Part shown: positions 1 to 9,122 of the stretch, piece by piece
How the letters are laid out: each line of letters begins with the position of its first letter
Numbering within the stretch: position 1 is the stretch's first letter
Source of the DNA: Pseudomonas sp. Irchel 3H7
GTDB taxonomy: Bacteria > Pseudomonadota > Gammaproteobacteria > Pseudomonadales > Pseudomonadaceae
Length of the DNA stretch: 64,000 bases
NCBI RefSeq assembly: GCF_900187605.1
Contig: NZ_FYEA01000007.1
Span: 1-64,000 of the forward strand
Reading direction: 5' to 3'
Notes under the pieces: generated by a model
Database searches by the model: none
What the model was told of the DNA's origin: nothing
The model's input: the letters and a program-made list of their open reading frames with translations, nothing else
Translations under genes and position numbers: made by a program

Positions 1-120
1 GTTGGTTACATCTTTGATTTCTCGCGGAGTAACTTGTGATGCTGATAATCTTGTTGACTATCAGTCTGACTCCACAAGCACCCACACGAATTGCTTGATT
101 CAGTTGTTAAAGAGCGGTTG
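1..120 (-). promoter_or_regulatory. rRNA operon leader with boxA antiterminator
   Basis: Read on the minus strand, this stretch matches my memory of the Pseudomonas 16S rRNA leader. A boxA-like element CGCTCTTTAACA (complement of 105-116) is followed by the conserved leader that runs towards 16S. boxA is where the Nus antitermination complex loads in rRNA operons. The mature 16S would begin shortly beyond position 1, so only the leader is in the window. The ORFs that can be drawn here are not genes. Confidence 0.85.
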
Positions 121-151
121 GTTAAGATCTTTCGTCTCAACCGAGGCGCGC

Positions 152-179
152 ATTCTACAGCAGCCTCATTTGCTGTCAA
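152..179 (-). promoter_or_regulatory. rrn promoter, proximal (P1-like)
   Basis: On the minus strand: -35 TTGACA (complement of 174-179), a 16-bp spacer, -10 TAGAAT (complement of 152-157), then a GC-rich GCGCGCC discriminator typical of stringently controlled rRNA promoters. It is the promoter closest to boxA. Confidence 0.85.
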
Positions 180-261
180 GTGATTATTTTCAGAAGCTTT
201 CGAAGAATTCTTCAACAACTTCAACCACTTGCGCTTCAGATCTCTCGTCAGCGGGAGGCGA

Positions 262-289
262 ATTCTACAGCGTTACACGCTGCTGTCAA
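262..289 (-). promoter_or_regulatory. rrn promoter, middle
   Basis: On the minus strand: -35 TTGACA (complement of 284-289), 16-bp spacer, -10 TAGAAT (complement of 262-267), then TCGCCTCC. The architecture is the same as that of the proximal promoter 110 bp downstream, including the -10 sequence and spacer length. Confidence 0.83.
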
Positions 290-407
290 CACCTCTTTTT
301 CAACTCCCTTTCGGCTTCGATGAACTGAAGCAACTCACTGCCGAAACCTACATAACTCATTGAATCTCAAGGAGTTTTCCGTTTCGACTGCGCCGGAAGT
401 GGGGCGA

Positions 408-435
408 ATTATAGACATCTGAAATCTGTCGTCAA
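408..435 (-). promoter_or_regulatory. rrn promoter, distal
   Basis: On the minus strand: -35 TTGACG (complement of 430-435), 16-bp spacer, consensus -10 TATAAT (complement of 408-413), then TCGCCCCAC. An AT-rich stretch upstream of the -35 (about 436-480) could act as an UP element. Confidence 0.8.
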
Positions 436-514
436 CCGTTAATTTCGCTTTTCTTTCAAACACTTGCAGATTGGTTAAAAAGCGACCAAAGACAGCCATA
501 TATAGGTAGAAAAC

Positions 515-542
515 ACGATCCCTTCTATATAGAAGGGATCGT
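515..542 (-). terminator. Rho-independent terminator of the gcdHG operon
   Basis: A perfect 28-nt palindrome centred on ATAT (arms 515-526 and 531-542) overlaps the gcdG stop codon. On the minus strand it is followed by TGTTTTC. It would separate the gcd transcript from the rRNA promoters just downstream. Confidence 0.75.
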
Positions 543-1762
543 CAGAGCACCCCAGCCGACTTCAACTCCGCCACCGCACCTGCGCCCAAACCCAACACAC
601 CCTGCAAAACCTCCAGCGTATGCTCGCCTAACAAAGGAGGCGCACGGCGATACTCCACCGGCGTCTGCGACATGCGGATAGGGCTAGCCACCTGCGGCAC
701 CATTCCAGCCAACGCGTGCGGCAGCTCTATCGCCAGGCCACGCGCCTTAACCTGTGGATCTTCAAACACCTGCGACAGATCATTGATCGGCCCACACGGC
801 ACGCCCGCCTGCTCCAGTTGAGCCACCCATTCGGCGGTAGTCTTGAATACCGTCGCCTGGCGAATCAGCGGAATCAACACCGCCCGATTAGCCACACGCA
901 GCTTATTAGTAGCAAAACGCGGATCGTCAGCCCACTGCGGTTGCCCTGCCACCTCAGCAAACTTGCGGAACTGCCCGTCATTGCCCACGGTAAGAATGAA
1001 ATCACCGTCGGCCGTAGGAAAGTCCTGATAAGGCACAATGTTCGGATGCGCATTGCCCAGACGCTTGGGCGCATTACCCGTAGTCAAATAATTCATCGCC
1101 TGGTTGGCCAGACAAGCCACCTGAACATCCAGCAACGCCATATCAATGTGCTGACCACCACCGTCGTGATCGCGATGAGCCAACGCCGCCAGAATCGCGA
1201 CCGTCGAATAAAGCCCCGTCAGGATATCCGTCAGCGCCACACCGACCTTCACCGGCCCGGCACCTTCATCACCCTCGGGACGACCGGTCAGGCTCATCAG
1301 CCCGCCCAGCCCCTGAATCATGAAGTCATAGCCGGCACGCTTGGCATACGGCCCGGTTTGGCCGAATCCGGTAATCGAGCAATAGATCAGATTCGGATTG
1401 ATCGCCTTCAACGATTCATAGTCGAGCCCATAAGCCGCTAGCCCACCGACCTTGAAGTTCTCGATAAGGATGTCCGACTTGGCCGCCAGATCGCGCACCA
1501 GCTTCTGCCCCTCGGGACGCGTGAAGTCGATGGTCACCGATTGCTTGTTGCGGTTGGCTGACAGGTAATAAGCCGCCTCTGACGTGTTCTCGCCATAAGC
1601 GTCCTTAAGGAAGGGCGGTCCCCAGGCGCGAGTGTCGTCACCATTACCAGGGCGCTCGACCTTGATCACCTCGGCGCCAAGGTCGGCGAGTATCTGCCCG
1701 GCCCACGGCCCGGCCAACACGCGCGATAAATCCAGTACCCGCAGATGCGACAGCGCGCCCAT
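542..1762 (-). CDS. gcdG: CaiB/BaiF family CoA-transferase, probable succinyl-CoA:glutarate CoA-transferase
   Basis: 406 residues, family III (CaiB/BaiF) CoA-transferase. The N-terminal LRVLDLSRVLAGPWAGQ segment, the ILIENFKVG region and the GFGQTGPYA motif are typical of the family. ATG at 1762 is preferred over the upstream in-frame ATG because AGGAGAG lies at the right distance and it starts on the usual MGALSHLRVL. The gene lies 13 bp downstream of glutaryl-CoA dehydrogenase on the same strand, with a LysR gene divergent beyond it. That arrangement matches the gcd glutarate locus I recall from P. aeruginosa and P. putida. Inferred role: activation of glutarate (lysine and 5-aminovalerate catabolism) to glutaryl-CoA using succinyl-CoA, in the cytoplasm. 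The substrate is inferred from context, not from residues. Confidence 0.86.
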   Translation of the reverse strand: MGALSHLRVLDLSRVLAGPWAGQILADLGAEVIKVERPGNGDDTRAWGPPFLKDAYGENTSEAAYYLSANRNKQSVTIDFTRPEGQKLVRDLAAKSDILIENFKVGGLAAYGLDYESLKAINPNLIYCSITGFGQTGPYAKRAGYDFMIQGLGGLMSLTGRPEGDEGAGPVKVGVALTDILTGLYSTVAILAALAHRDHDGGGQHIDMALLDVQVACLANQAMNYLTTGNAPKRLGNAHPNIVPYQDFPTADGDFILTVGNDGQFRKFAEVAGQPQWADDPRFATNKLRVANRAVLIPLIRQATVFKTTAEWVAQLEQAGVPCGPINDLSQVFEDPQVKARGLAIELPHALAGMVPQVASPIRMSQTPVEYRRAPPLLGEHTLEVLQGVLGLGAGAVAELKSAGVL

Positions 1763-1775
1763 GGTCGCTCTCCTA

Positions 1776-2957
1776 TTAATAGAACGCCTGCAAGCCGGTT
1801 TGTGCACGCCCCAGGATCAGAGCGTGAACGTCGTGAGTGCCTTCATAGGTATTCACCACTTCCAGGTTGACCAGATGACGGGCCACGCCGAACTCGTCGG
1901 AGATGCCATTACCACCGAGCATGTCACGAGCCATGCGGGCGATGTCCAGCGACTTGCCGCAGGAGTTGCGCTTCATGATCGAAGTGATCTCGACCGCAGC
2001 GGTTCCTTCGTCCTTCATGCGCCCCAGACGCAGGCAGCCTTGCAGGGCCAGAGTGATCTCGGTCTGCATGTCAGCCAGCTTCTTCTGGATCAGCTGAGTA
2101 GCGGCCAATGGGCGACCGAACTGCTGACGATCCAGAGTGTACTGGCGAGCGGTGTGCCAGCAGAACTCGGCAGCGCCCAGCGCACCCCAGGAGATACCAT
2201 AACGCGCAGAATTGAGACAGGTGAACGGGCCTTTCAGGCCGCGCACGTCGGGGAAAATGTTTTCTTCCGGCACGAACACGTTGTCCATGACGATCTCACC
2301 GGTGATTGACGCACGCAGACCGACCTTGCCGTGAATCGCCGGAGCGCTCAGACCTTTCCAGCCCTTCTCCAGTACGAAACCACGGATGTCGCCAGCATCG
2401 TCTTTAGCCCAGACCACAAACACATCAGCGATCGGGCTGTTGGTGATCCACATCTTCGCGCCGGTCAGGCTGTAGCCGCCTTCGACTTTGCGGGCACGGG
2501 TGATCATCGCGCCCGGGTCGGAACCATGGTTTGGCTCGGTCAGGCCGAAGCAGCCGATCCATTCACCGGAAGCCAGTTTCGGCAGGTATTTCTGTTTCTG
2601 CGCTTCGGTACCGAATTCGTTGATCGGCACCATTACCAGCGACGACTGCACACTCATCATCGAGCGGTAGCCAGAATCGACACGCTCCACTTCGCGAGCA
2701 ATCAGCCCATAGCTGACATAGTTGAGGCCGCTGCCACCGTACTGCTCGGGGATGGTCGCACCCAGCAGGCCGACTTCGCCCATTTCGCGGAAGATCGCCG
2801 GATCAGTTTTCTCATGACGGAAAGCTTCGAGGACACGCGGTGCGAGGCTCTGCTGAGCGAACTGCTCGGCGGTGTCGCGGATCATGCGCTCTTCTTCGGT
2901 GAGCTGTTGATCCAGCAGCAGGGGATCGATCCAGTTGAAGCTAGCTTTAGCGCCCAT
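1776..2957 (-). CDS. gcdH: Glutaryl-CoA dehydrogenase
   Basis: 393 residues, the usual length for GcdH. It is an acyl-CoA dehydrogenase fold enzyme that oxidises and decarboxylates glutaryl-CoA to crotonyl-CoA with FAD. Visible signatures are [15 protein letters not shown] and [16 protein letters not shown] in the middle domain, [10 protein letters not shown], and [17 protein letters not shown] near the C-terminus, whose Glu corresponds to the catalytic base of this clade. ATG at 2957 (MGAKASFNW) is preferred over an upstream in-frame start because it matches the family N-terminus and follows a purine-rich GAGGACA. It is first in the gcdHG operon; the next gene starts 13 bp after its stop. 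Electrons would pass to ETF. Confidence 0.94.
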   Translation of the reverse strand: MGAKASFNWIDPLLLDQQLTEEERMIRDTAEQFAQQSLAPRVLEAFRHEKTDPAIFREMGEVGLLGATIPEQYGGSGLNYVSYGLIAREVERVDSGYRSMMSVQSSLVMVPINEFGTEAQKQKYLPKLASGEWIGCFGLTEPNHGSDPGAMITRARKVEGGYSLTGAKMWITNSPIADVFVVWAKDDAGDIRGFVLEKGWKGLSAPAIHGKVGLRASITGEIVMDNVFVPEENIFPDVRGLKGPFTCLNSARYGISWGALGAAEFCWHTARQYTLDRQQFGRPLAATQLIQKKLADMQTEITLALQGCLRLGRMKDEGTAAVEITSIMKRNSCGKSLDIARMARDMLGGNGISDEFGVARHLVNLEVVNTYEGTHDVHALILGRAQTGLQAFY

Positions 2958-3115
2958 GATTGTGTCCTCGCAAATCGGCTGAATTAACGTGGCATTGATC
3001 CTAGGCGCGGTTCGCTGTCGCGGCAAACGAGGATTTCGCATTCTGTTGTGCTAATTTCTCACTCCGAAACGTCGTGAAATGCCTTTTATGCGGCGCATTA
3101 GTGAGGTTGACGTAC
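2958..3115. promoter_or_regulatory. gcdH/gcdR divergent promoter region
   Basis: 158 bp between divergently transcribed gcdH and the LysR gene, the usual place for a LysR-type operator controlling both. I see AT-rich segments around 3040-3060 but cannot assign a unique operator by eye. Confidence 0.5.
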
Positions 3116-4015
3116 ATGCGCAGGAAGATCCCCAGCACCACCGCCCTGATCAGCTTCGAGGCCGCCGCACGCCACGAGAGTTTTACCCGCGCTGCCGAAG
3201 AACTTTCCCTCACTCAAGGGGCCATTTGCCGACAGATCGCCAGCCTTGAGGAGTTCCTTGGCGTGGAACTGTTCCGACGCTCGCGACGCGGGGTGAAGTT
3301 GACCGAGGCGGGGCTTTCATACAGCCGCCGAGTTGCGACGCAACTCGACGCGGTTGAGCGCGACACCCTCTCAGTGATGGGTCAGCAAGGCACCAATGTG
3401 ATCGAACTCGCGGTGGTGCCGACCTTCGGCACACAGTGGCTACTGCCACGTCTCAAGGATTTCCAGCTCAAGCACCCGGAGGTCACGGTCAACCTGACCA
3501 ACCGCACCCGGCCCTTTCTGTTTGCCGATACCGAATTCGATGCGGCGATCTACTTTGGCGATGCCGACTGGTCGGGTACCGAATCCCACAGGCTGATGGG
3601 CGAAAATCCGATGCCGGTGTGCAGCCCCGCCCTACTCGGTAACAAGACGCACCTGACAGCCGAGGCAATCGCCGAGCTACCGTTGTTGCAGCAGACCACC
3701 CGCCCCTATGCCTGGCGTCAGTGGTTCAACTCACAACACCTGAATATCCCCCGGGACATGACAGGCCCGCGCTACGAGCTATTCTCCATGCTTGCCCAGG
3801 CCGCCATGCACGACATGGGCATTGCGCTGATTCCACCGTTCCTGATTCAGCGTGAGTTAGCCGAGAAGCGCCTGGTGATTGCCAACCCCCAGGCACTCTC
3901 AAGCATCAAGGCCTATTACCTGATGATTCCCGAACGAAAAGTCGAATCAGCGTCATTAAAGGCATTTCGTGACTGGCTGGTAACCCAAGCGCAGAGCTAC
4001 AGCCTAGAAGGGTAA
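3116..4015 (+). CDS. gcdR: LysR-family regulator of the glutarate operon
   Basis: 299 residues. The N-terminal winged helix-turn-helix is clear (ALISFEAAARHESFTRAAEELSLTQGAICRQI), followed by FLGVELFRRSRRGVKLTEAG and a periplasmic-binding-protein-like effector domain from about residue 90. ATG at 3116 is chosen because MRRKIPSTTALISFEAAAR is the family N-terminus and GAGG lies just upstream; an in-frame start at 3074 would add 14 unlikely residues. It is divergent from gcdHG, so it probably activates that operon in response to glutarate or its CoA ester. That role is known for GcdR in related species and is inferred here. Confidence 0.85.
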   Translation: MRRKIPSTTALISFEAAARHESFTRAAEELSLTQGAICRQIASLEEFLGVELFRRSRRGVKLTEAGLSYSRRVATQLDAVERDTLSVMGQQGTNVIELAVVPTFGTQWLLPRLKDFQLKHPEVTVNLTNRTRPFLFADTEFDAAIYFGDADWSGTESHRLMGENPMPVCSPALLGNKTHLTAEAIAELPLLQQTTRPYAWRQWFNSQHLNIPRDMTGPRYELFSMLAQAAMHDMGIALIPPFLIQRELAEKRLVIANPQALSSIKAYYLMIPERKVESASLKAFRDWLVTQAQSYSLEG

Positions 4016-4449
4016 AGGCTCACAGCGATAGCTAACCCCGTAGTCAGGAAATTCAAAGCCCTACAGATGTAAGTATTTGTCGCAATTGCACAGACTGTAT
4101 CCGAAAGTCGTACAGACGTCCCAAAAGCGCCTGAAGACGTGGCTTTGAGCCTTCATTGACGACGCATTGCTGCCTATTCACGTCACCGATGAGAAATTTT
4201 TCCATAATCGGCCAGAATCCTTGCAAGGCACGGGCTGCAAGGGATTCAGCTAGCCATCTGCGACATTCGGTCACGGCATGACTTGTAGTTAATTTTCCGT
4301 CACCCGTCATAATCCCTTGAAGGGCATAAAGTTCGCCTGCAAAATGCCGCGCCCCGCCCTGATTTGGCGGGATCGTGCTGATCGGCCGCCCCAGTCGCAC
4401 CATCCGTAGTGCATGGGTTTACTCAATAAGATCACGCAGGAGATTTGAC
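4016..4449. other. 434-bp gap before pntAA, no convincing gene
   Basis: No supported gene. The longest reading frame is a minus-strand 116-codon frame (4053-4403) without recognisable domains or a good ribosome binding site. The last 150 bp should hold the pntAA promoter, including the short dyad GCCCTGATTTGGCGGG near 4356. The composition looks more AT-rich than the neighbours. Confidence 0.4.
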
Positions 4450-5571
4450 GTGCACATTGGTGTTCCTCTCGAAACCCAGACCGGTGAAAAACGGGTTGCT
4501 GCAACCCCGGAAACCATTAAAAAGCTGATCAGCCAAGGTCATAAGGTCACTGTGCAAACCGGCGCCGGCGTAAAAGCCAGTGTGGTCGACAGTGCCTATG
4601 AAGCGGCAGGCGCAACCATTGGCAGTGCCAATGATGCGTTTGGCGCCGAGCTGATTCTCAAGGTGGTCGCCCCGAGCGATGCCGAACTGACGCTGATCAA
4701 GCGCGGTACGGTGCTGGTCGGCATGCTCAACCCGTTCAACAACGAAACCATTGCGAAGATGGCCGAGTGCGGCATTACCGCGTTCGCCCTCGAAGCGGCG
4801 CCGCGCACATCGCGCGCGCAGAGTCTCGATGTGTTGTCGTCGCAGGCGAACATTGCCGGCTATAAGGCTGTGTTGCTGGCCGCTCACCACTACCCACGCT
4901 TCATGCCGATGTTGATGACCGCTGCAGGCACCGTGAAAGCGGCGCGCGTGCTGATTCTTGGCGCGGGCGTGGCCGGGTTGCAGGCGATTGCCACGGCGAA
5001 ACGCCTGGGTGCGGTGATCGAAGCGTCTGACGTGCGTCCGGCGGTAAAAGAGCAGATCGAATCCCTCGGTGCGAAGTTCGTCGACGTGCCTTACGAGACC
5101 GATGAAGAGCGCGAATGCGCCGTCGGTGTCGGTGGTTACGCGCGGCCAATGCCAGCGAGCTGGATGCAGCGTCAGGCCCAGGCTGTGCACGAGCGCGCCA
5201 AGCAGGCTGACATCGTCATCACCACCGCGCTGATTCCGGGCCGCAAGGCACCGACCCTGCTGAGCGCGGAGACTGTGGCGCAGATGAAACCGGGCTCGGT
5301 GGTCATCGACCTCGCCGCTGCTCAGGGTGGCAACTGCCCGCTGACCGTGGCTGATCAGGTCGTGGTCGAAAATGGCGTGACCATTTGCGGCCCGACCAAC
5401 CTGGCCGGTGAAGTCGCTGCAGACGCTTCGGCACTGTACGCACGCAACCTGCTGGACTTCCTCAAGCTGGTTTTCACGAAAGAAGGCCAGTTCGACGTCA
5501 ACCTCGAAGACGACATCGTCGCCGCGTGCCTGATGTGCCGCGACGGCCAAGTCATCCGCAAAAACGCCTAA
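4450..5571 (+). CDS. pntAA: NAD(P) transhydrogenase subunit alpha, part 1 (NAD-binding)
   Basis: 373 residues with a GTG start at 4450 (MHIGVPLETQTGEKRVAATP), placed by AGGAG at about 4438 and by the family N-terminus. It carries the alanine dehydrogenase/PNT N-terminal domain (SLDVLSSQANIAGYKAVLLAA) and a Rossmann domain with LILGAGVAGLQAIATAKRLGA. This is the soluble NAD(H)-binding dI domain of the proton-translocating transhydrogenase, which reduces NADP+ with NADH using proton-motive force. Unlike E. coli PntA, the membrane part is a separate gene immediately downstream, a split usual in Pseudomonas. Confidence 0.95.
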   Translation: MHIGVPLETQTGEKRVAATPETIKKLISQGHKVTVQTGAGVKASVVDSAYEAAGATIGSANDAFGAELILKVVAPSDAELTLIKRGTVLVGMLNPFNNETIAKMAECGITAFALEAAPRTSRAQSLDVLSSQANIAGYKAVLLAAHHYPRFMPMLMTAAGTVKAARVLILGAGVAGLQAIATAKRLGAVIEASDVRPAVKEQIESLGAKFVDVPYETDEERECAVGVGGYARPMPASWMQRQAQAVHERAKQADIVITTALIPGRKAPTLLSAETVAQMKPGSVVIDLAAAQGGNCPLTVADQVVVENGVTICGPTNLAGEVAADASALYARNLLDFLKLVFTKEGQFDVNLEDDIVAACLMCRDGQVIRKNA

Positions 5572-5586
5572 GCAGGGATTCAGACG

Positions 5587-5907
5587 ATGGAAGAGCTTAT
5601 CTCCCCCGGTATCTACAACCTGATCATCTTCGTGCTGGCGATTTATGTCGGTTACCACGTGGTCTGGAACGTCACACCTGCGCTGCACACGCCGTTGATG
5701 GCGGTAACCAACGCCATTTCGGCGATCGTGATCGTCGGCGCCATGCTCGCTGCTGCACTGACTGTCACGCCGCTGGGCAAAACCATGGGCACCCTCGCCG
5801 TGGCACTTGCGGCGGTCAACGTGTTCGGTGGCTTCCTGGTCACCCGCCGCATGCTTGAGATGTTCAAGAAGAAAGCCCCGAAAGTAAAAGAAGAGGCGCC
5901 GAAGTAA
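5587..5907 (+). CDS. pntAB: NAD(P) transhydrogenase subunit alpha, part 2 (membrane)
   Basis: 106 residues, with three hydrophobic helices (about residues 8-27, 34-55 and 60-80) and the conserved [16 protein letters not shown] ending. It corresponds to the membrane segment of the alpha subunit (part of dII). It starts 15 bp after pntAA and its TAA stop overlaps the pntB ATG by one base (TAATG), so translation of pntAB and pntB is probably coupled. Confidence 0.93.
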   Translation: MEELISPGIYNLIIFVLAIYVGYHVVWNVTPALHTPLMAVTNAISAIVIVGAMLAAALTVTPLGKTMGTLAVALAAVNVFGGFLVTRRMLEMFKKKAPKVKEEAPK

Positions 5908-7340
5908 TGAGCATGAATCTCGTCACGACGCTCTACCTGATCGCGTCGATCTGCTTTATCCAGGCCCTCAAAGGCCTGTCGCACCCGACCACCTCACGGC
6001 GCGGCAACCTGTTCGGCATGCTCGGCATGGCCTTGGCGATCCTGACCACCGTCGGCCTCATCTATAAGTTGGGTGCTGAGCTGGCCACGGCCGGTATCGG
6101 TTACGTGATCGTTGGCCTGCTGGTCGGCGGTACGGCCGGTTCGATCATGGCCAAACGCGTTGAAATGACCAAGATGCCGGAACTGGTCGCCTTCATGCAC
6201 AGCATGATCGGTCTGGCAGCAGTGTTCATCGCAATTGCCGCTGTTGTTGAGCCGCAGTCGCTGGGCATTGTCAAACAGCTGGGCGACTCGATTCCTGCGG
6301 GTAACCGTCTGGAGCTGTTCCTTGGTGCGGCGATCGGTGCAATCACCTTCTCCGGTTCGGTGATTGCGTTCGGCAAGCTGTCGGGCAAGTACAAGTTCCG
6401 TCTGTTCCAGGGCGCACCGGTACAGTTCGCCGGGCAGCACAAGCTCAACGCAGTGCTGGGTCTGGCAACGCTGGCGCTCGGTCTGACCTTCATGTTCACC
6501 GGCAACCTCACCGCGTTCGCGCTGATGCTGGCATTGGCGTTCGTGATGGGTGTGCTGATCATCATCCCGATCGGCGGCGCCGACATGCCGGTCGTGGTGT
6601 CGATGCTCAACAGCTACTCGGGCTGGGCGGCGGCGGGTATCGGTTTCTCGCTGAACAACTCGATGCTGATCATTGCCGGTTCACTGGTGGGTTCGAGCGG
6701 TGCGATCCTCTCGTACATCATGTGCAAGGCGATGAACCGTTCCTTCTTTAATGTGCTGCTTGGCGGTTTCGGCAATACGGCTGATGCTGGCCCGGCCGGT
6801 GCGAAAGAAGCACGTCCGGTGAAATCCGGTTCGGCTGACGACGCGACCTTCCTGCTGACCAACGCCGACACCGTGATCATCGTGCCGGGCTACGGTCTGG
6901 CGGTAGCACGTGCGCAACATGCACTGAAAGAACTGACCGAGAAGCTGACCCACCGTGGCGTGACCGTGAAGTACGCGATCCACCCGGTTGCCGGCCGTAT
7001 GCCAGGGCACATGAACGTTCTGCTCGCCGAGGCCGAAGTGCCTTACGATCAGGTGTTCGAGATGGAAGACATCAACTCCGAGTTCGGTCAGGCCGACGTG
7101 GTGCTGGTGCTCGGCGCGAACGACGTGGTCAACCCGGCGGCGAAGAACGATCCGAAATCGCCGATTGCCGGCATGCCGATTCTCGAAGCGTTCAAGGCCA
7201 AGACCATCATCGTCAACAAGCGCTCGATGGCCAGCGGCTATGCCGGTCTGGACAACGAACTGTTCTATCTGGACAAAACCATGATGGTCTTCGGCGACGC
7301 GAAGAAGGTCATCGAAGACATGGTCAAAGCGGTCGAGTAA
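5907..7340 (+). CDS. pntB: NAD(P) transhydrogenase subunit beta
   Basis: 477 residues. About 8-9 membrane helices occupy residues 1-265, followed by a soluble NADP(H)-binding dIII domain (VIIVPGYGLAVARAQHAL, HPVAGRMPGHMNVLLAEA, VLVLGANDVVNPAA, KRSMASGYAGLDN), all classical PntB motifs. With pntAA and pntAB it forms the proton-pumping transhydrogenase in the inner membrane. Overlap with pntAB is one base. A strong terminator follows. Confidence 0.96.
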   Translation: MSMNLVTTLYLIASICFIQALKGLSHPTTSRRGNLFGMLGMALAILTTVGLIYKLGAELATAGIGYVIVGLLVGGTAGSIMAKRVEMTKMPELVAFMHSMIGLAAVFIAIAAVVEPQSLGIVKQLGDSIPAGNRLELFLGAAIGAITFSGSVIAFGKLSGKYKFRLFQGAPVQFAGQHKLNAVLGLATLALGLTFMFTGNLTAFALMLALAFVMGVLIIIPIGGADMPVVVSMLNSYSGWAAAGIGFSLNNSMLIIAGSLVGSSGAILSYIMCKAMNRSFFNVLLGGFGNTADAGPAGAKEARPVKSGSADDATFLLTNADTVIIVPGYGLAVARAQHALKELTEKLTHRGVTVKYAIHPVAGRMPGHMNVLLAEAEVPYDQVFEMEDINSEFGQADVVLVLGANDVVNPAAKNDPKSPIAGMPILEAFKAKTIIVNKRSMASGYAGLDNELFYLDKTMMVFGDAKKVIEDMVKAVE

Positions 7341-7360
7341 TCCATCGCTGCTGCACCGAA

Positions 7361-7385
7361 CGCCCCGACTCGTCGGGGCGTTTTT
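7361..7385 (+). terminator. Terminator after pntB
   Basis: Perfect stem CGCCCCGA/TCGGGGCG (7361-7368 and 7373-7380) with a four-base loop, followed directly by TTTTT. It ends the pnt operon. Confidence 0.9.
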
Positions 7386-7553
7386 GTTTGCGCAAACGTC
7401 GGACAATTTGCCGCGTTGTTGCAGATCCGGTAACGGTGTTTTACTTCAAACCCGCTAAATAGACGCCTCGTTTGCGACCTTGGTAGCGGGACAGGCGCCC
7501 GTCAAATTCACTAGACTGCGCATCCTGCTACTCGTTGCCCGAGATAATAATCC

Positions 7554-9047
7554 ATGTACCGTGACCGTATTCGCCTGCCTTCGTTGTTGGATAAAGTGAT
7601 GAGCGCCGCCGACGCAGCTGCTCTGATTGAAGACGGCATGACCGTCGGCATGAGCGGTTTCACCCGCGCCGGCGAAGCCAAGGCTGTTCCTCACGCACTG
7701 GCCGAGCGCGCCAAGATCACGCCGCTGAAGATCAGCCTGATGACCGGCGCCAGCCTCGGCAACGACCTCGACAAGCAACTGACCGAAGCCGGCGTACTCT
7801 CGCGGCGCATGCCGTTCCAGGTCGACAGCACCCTACGCAAGGCAATCAACGCCGGCGAGGTCATGTTCATCGACCAGCATCTGTCGGAAACCGTCGAGCA
7901 ACTGCGCAACCAGCAACTGAAGCTGCCGGACATCGCGGTCATCGAAGCCGTCGCCATCACCGAACAGGGTCACATCGTGCCGACCACCTCGGTGGGCAAC
8001 TCGGCGAGCTTCGCAATTTTCGCCAAACAGGTGATTGTCGAGATCAACCTGGCGCACAACGCCAACCTCGAAGGCCTGCACGACATCTATATCCCGACCT
8101 ACCGCCCGACGCGCACGCCGATCCCGCTGGTAAAAGTCGACGACCGCATCGGCAGCACCGCGATTCCGATCCCGCCGGAGAAGATTGTCGCCATCGTTAT
8201 CACTCAGCAGGCCGATTCGCCGTCCACCGTGTCATCGCCGGATGTCGACACCAATGCCATCGCCGATCACCTGATCACCTTCTTCAAGCAGGAAGTCGAC
8301 GCCGGGCGCATGACCAACAAGCTCGGCCCGTTGCAGGCCGGGATCGGCAACATTGCCAACGCGGTGATGTGCGGCCTGATCGATTCGCCGTTCGAAGACC
8401 TGACCATGTACTCCGAAGTGCTGCAGGATTCGACCTTCGACCTGATTGATGCCGGCAAGCTGAGCTTTGCTTCGGGCAGTTCGATCACCCTGTCGGAGCG
8501 GCGCAACAGCGACGTGTTCGGCAATCTGGAGAAGTACAAGGACAAACTGGTACTGCGGCCGCAGGAGATCTCCAACCACCCGGAGGTGGTGCGCCGCTTG
8601 GGCATCATCGGCATCAACACGGCGCTGGAGTTCGACATCTATGGCAACGTCAACTCCACACACGTTTGCGGCACGCGGATGATGAATGGCATCGGCGGTT
8701 CCGGCGACTTCGCGCGCAACGCGCATCTGGCGGTGTTCGTGACCAAGTCGATCGCCAAGGGCGGCGCAATTTCCAGTGTGGTGCCGATGGTCAGCCACGT
8801 TGACCACACCGAGCACGACGTTGACATTCTGGTGACCGAAGTGGGTCTTGCCGACTTGCGAGGCCTGGCGCCACGGGAGCGGGCGCGGGTGATCATCGAT
8901 AACTGTGTACACCCGGACTTCCGTCAGGCGCTGAATGACTACTTCACGGCGGCTTGCGCAATCGGTGGCCACACCCCGCACATCCTGCGGGAAGCGTTGA
9001 GCTGGCACATGAATCTGGAAGAAACCGGGCGCATGCTCGTGGTCTGA
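7554..9047 (+). CDS. Acetyl-CoA hydrolase/transferase family, probable succinyl-CoA:acetate CoA-transferase
   Basis: 497 residues, the length of class I acetyl-CoA hydrolase/transferases. The N-terminus (LIEDGMTVGMSGFTRAGEAK) and the MYSEVLQDSTFDLIDAG segment, where family enzymes carry the catalytic glutamate that forms the CoA thioester, are clear; GNIANAVMCGL and NGIGGSGDFARNAHLA complete the fold. It would move CoA between succinyl-CoA and acetate, or hydrolyse acetyl-CoA, in the cytoplasm. It stands alone between pntB and the DUF1127 genes. A related gene sits near pnt in P. putida as far as I recall. Donor and acceptor cannot be told from sequence alone. Confidence 0.88.
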   Translation: MYRDRIRLPSLLDKVMSAADAAALIEDGMTVGMSGFTRAGEAKAVPHALAERAKITPLKISLMTGASLGNDLDKQLTEAGVLSRRMPFQVDSTLRKAINAGEVMFIDQHLSETVEQLRNQQLKLPDIAVIEAVAITEQGHIVPTTSVGNSASFAIFAKQVIVEINLAHNANLEGLHDIYIPTYRPTRTPIPLVKVDDRIGSTAIPIPPEKIVAIVITQQADSPSTVSSPDVDTNAIADHLITFFKQEVDAGRMTNKLGPLQAGIGNIANAVMCGLIDSPFEDLTMYSEVLQDSTFDLIDAGKLSFASGSSITLSERRNSDVFGNLEKYKDKLVLRPQEISNHPEVVRRLGIIGINTALEFDIYGNVNSTHVCGTRMMNGIGGSGDFARNAHLAVFVTKSIAKGGAISSVVPMVSHVDHTEHDVDILVTEVGLADLRGLAPRERARVIIDNCVHPDFRQALNDYFTAACAIGGHTPHILREALSWHMNLEETGRMLVV

Positions 9048-9063
9048 TCCACACAGATAAACC

Positions 9064-9090
9064 GCCGACGCAAACACAGTTTGCGTCGGC
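9064..9090 (+). terminator. Hairpin after the CoA-transferase
   Basis: Perfect stem GCCGACGCAAA/TTTGCGTCGGC (9064-9074 and 9080-9090), 16 bp after the stop codon. The tail AGAGTTTCTC is only weakly T-rich. Confidence 0.65.
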
Positions 9091-9122
9091 AGAGTTTCTC
9101 AAGCCTCCCTCCCTGACAAAAA

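Noticed and set aside
2..328. Short ORFs in the first 330 bp
   Set aside because: They overlap the rRNA leader, boxA and promoters.
4053..4403. Possible 116-residue gene on the minus strand
   Set aside because: No domain and no convincing ribosome binding site, and it runs into the pntAA promoter region; mentioned only as a gap description.
4432..5688. 418-codon minus-strand ORF opposite pntAA
   Set aside because: It mirrors a clearly identified conserved gene in high-GC DNA, where antisense frames stay open by codon bias. It has no domain and no start signal.
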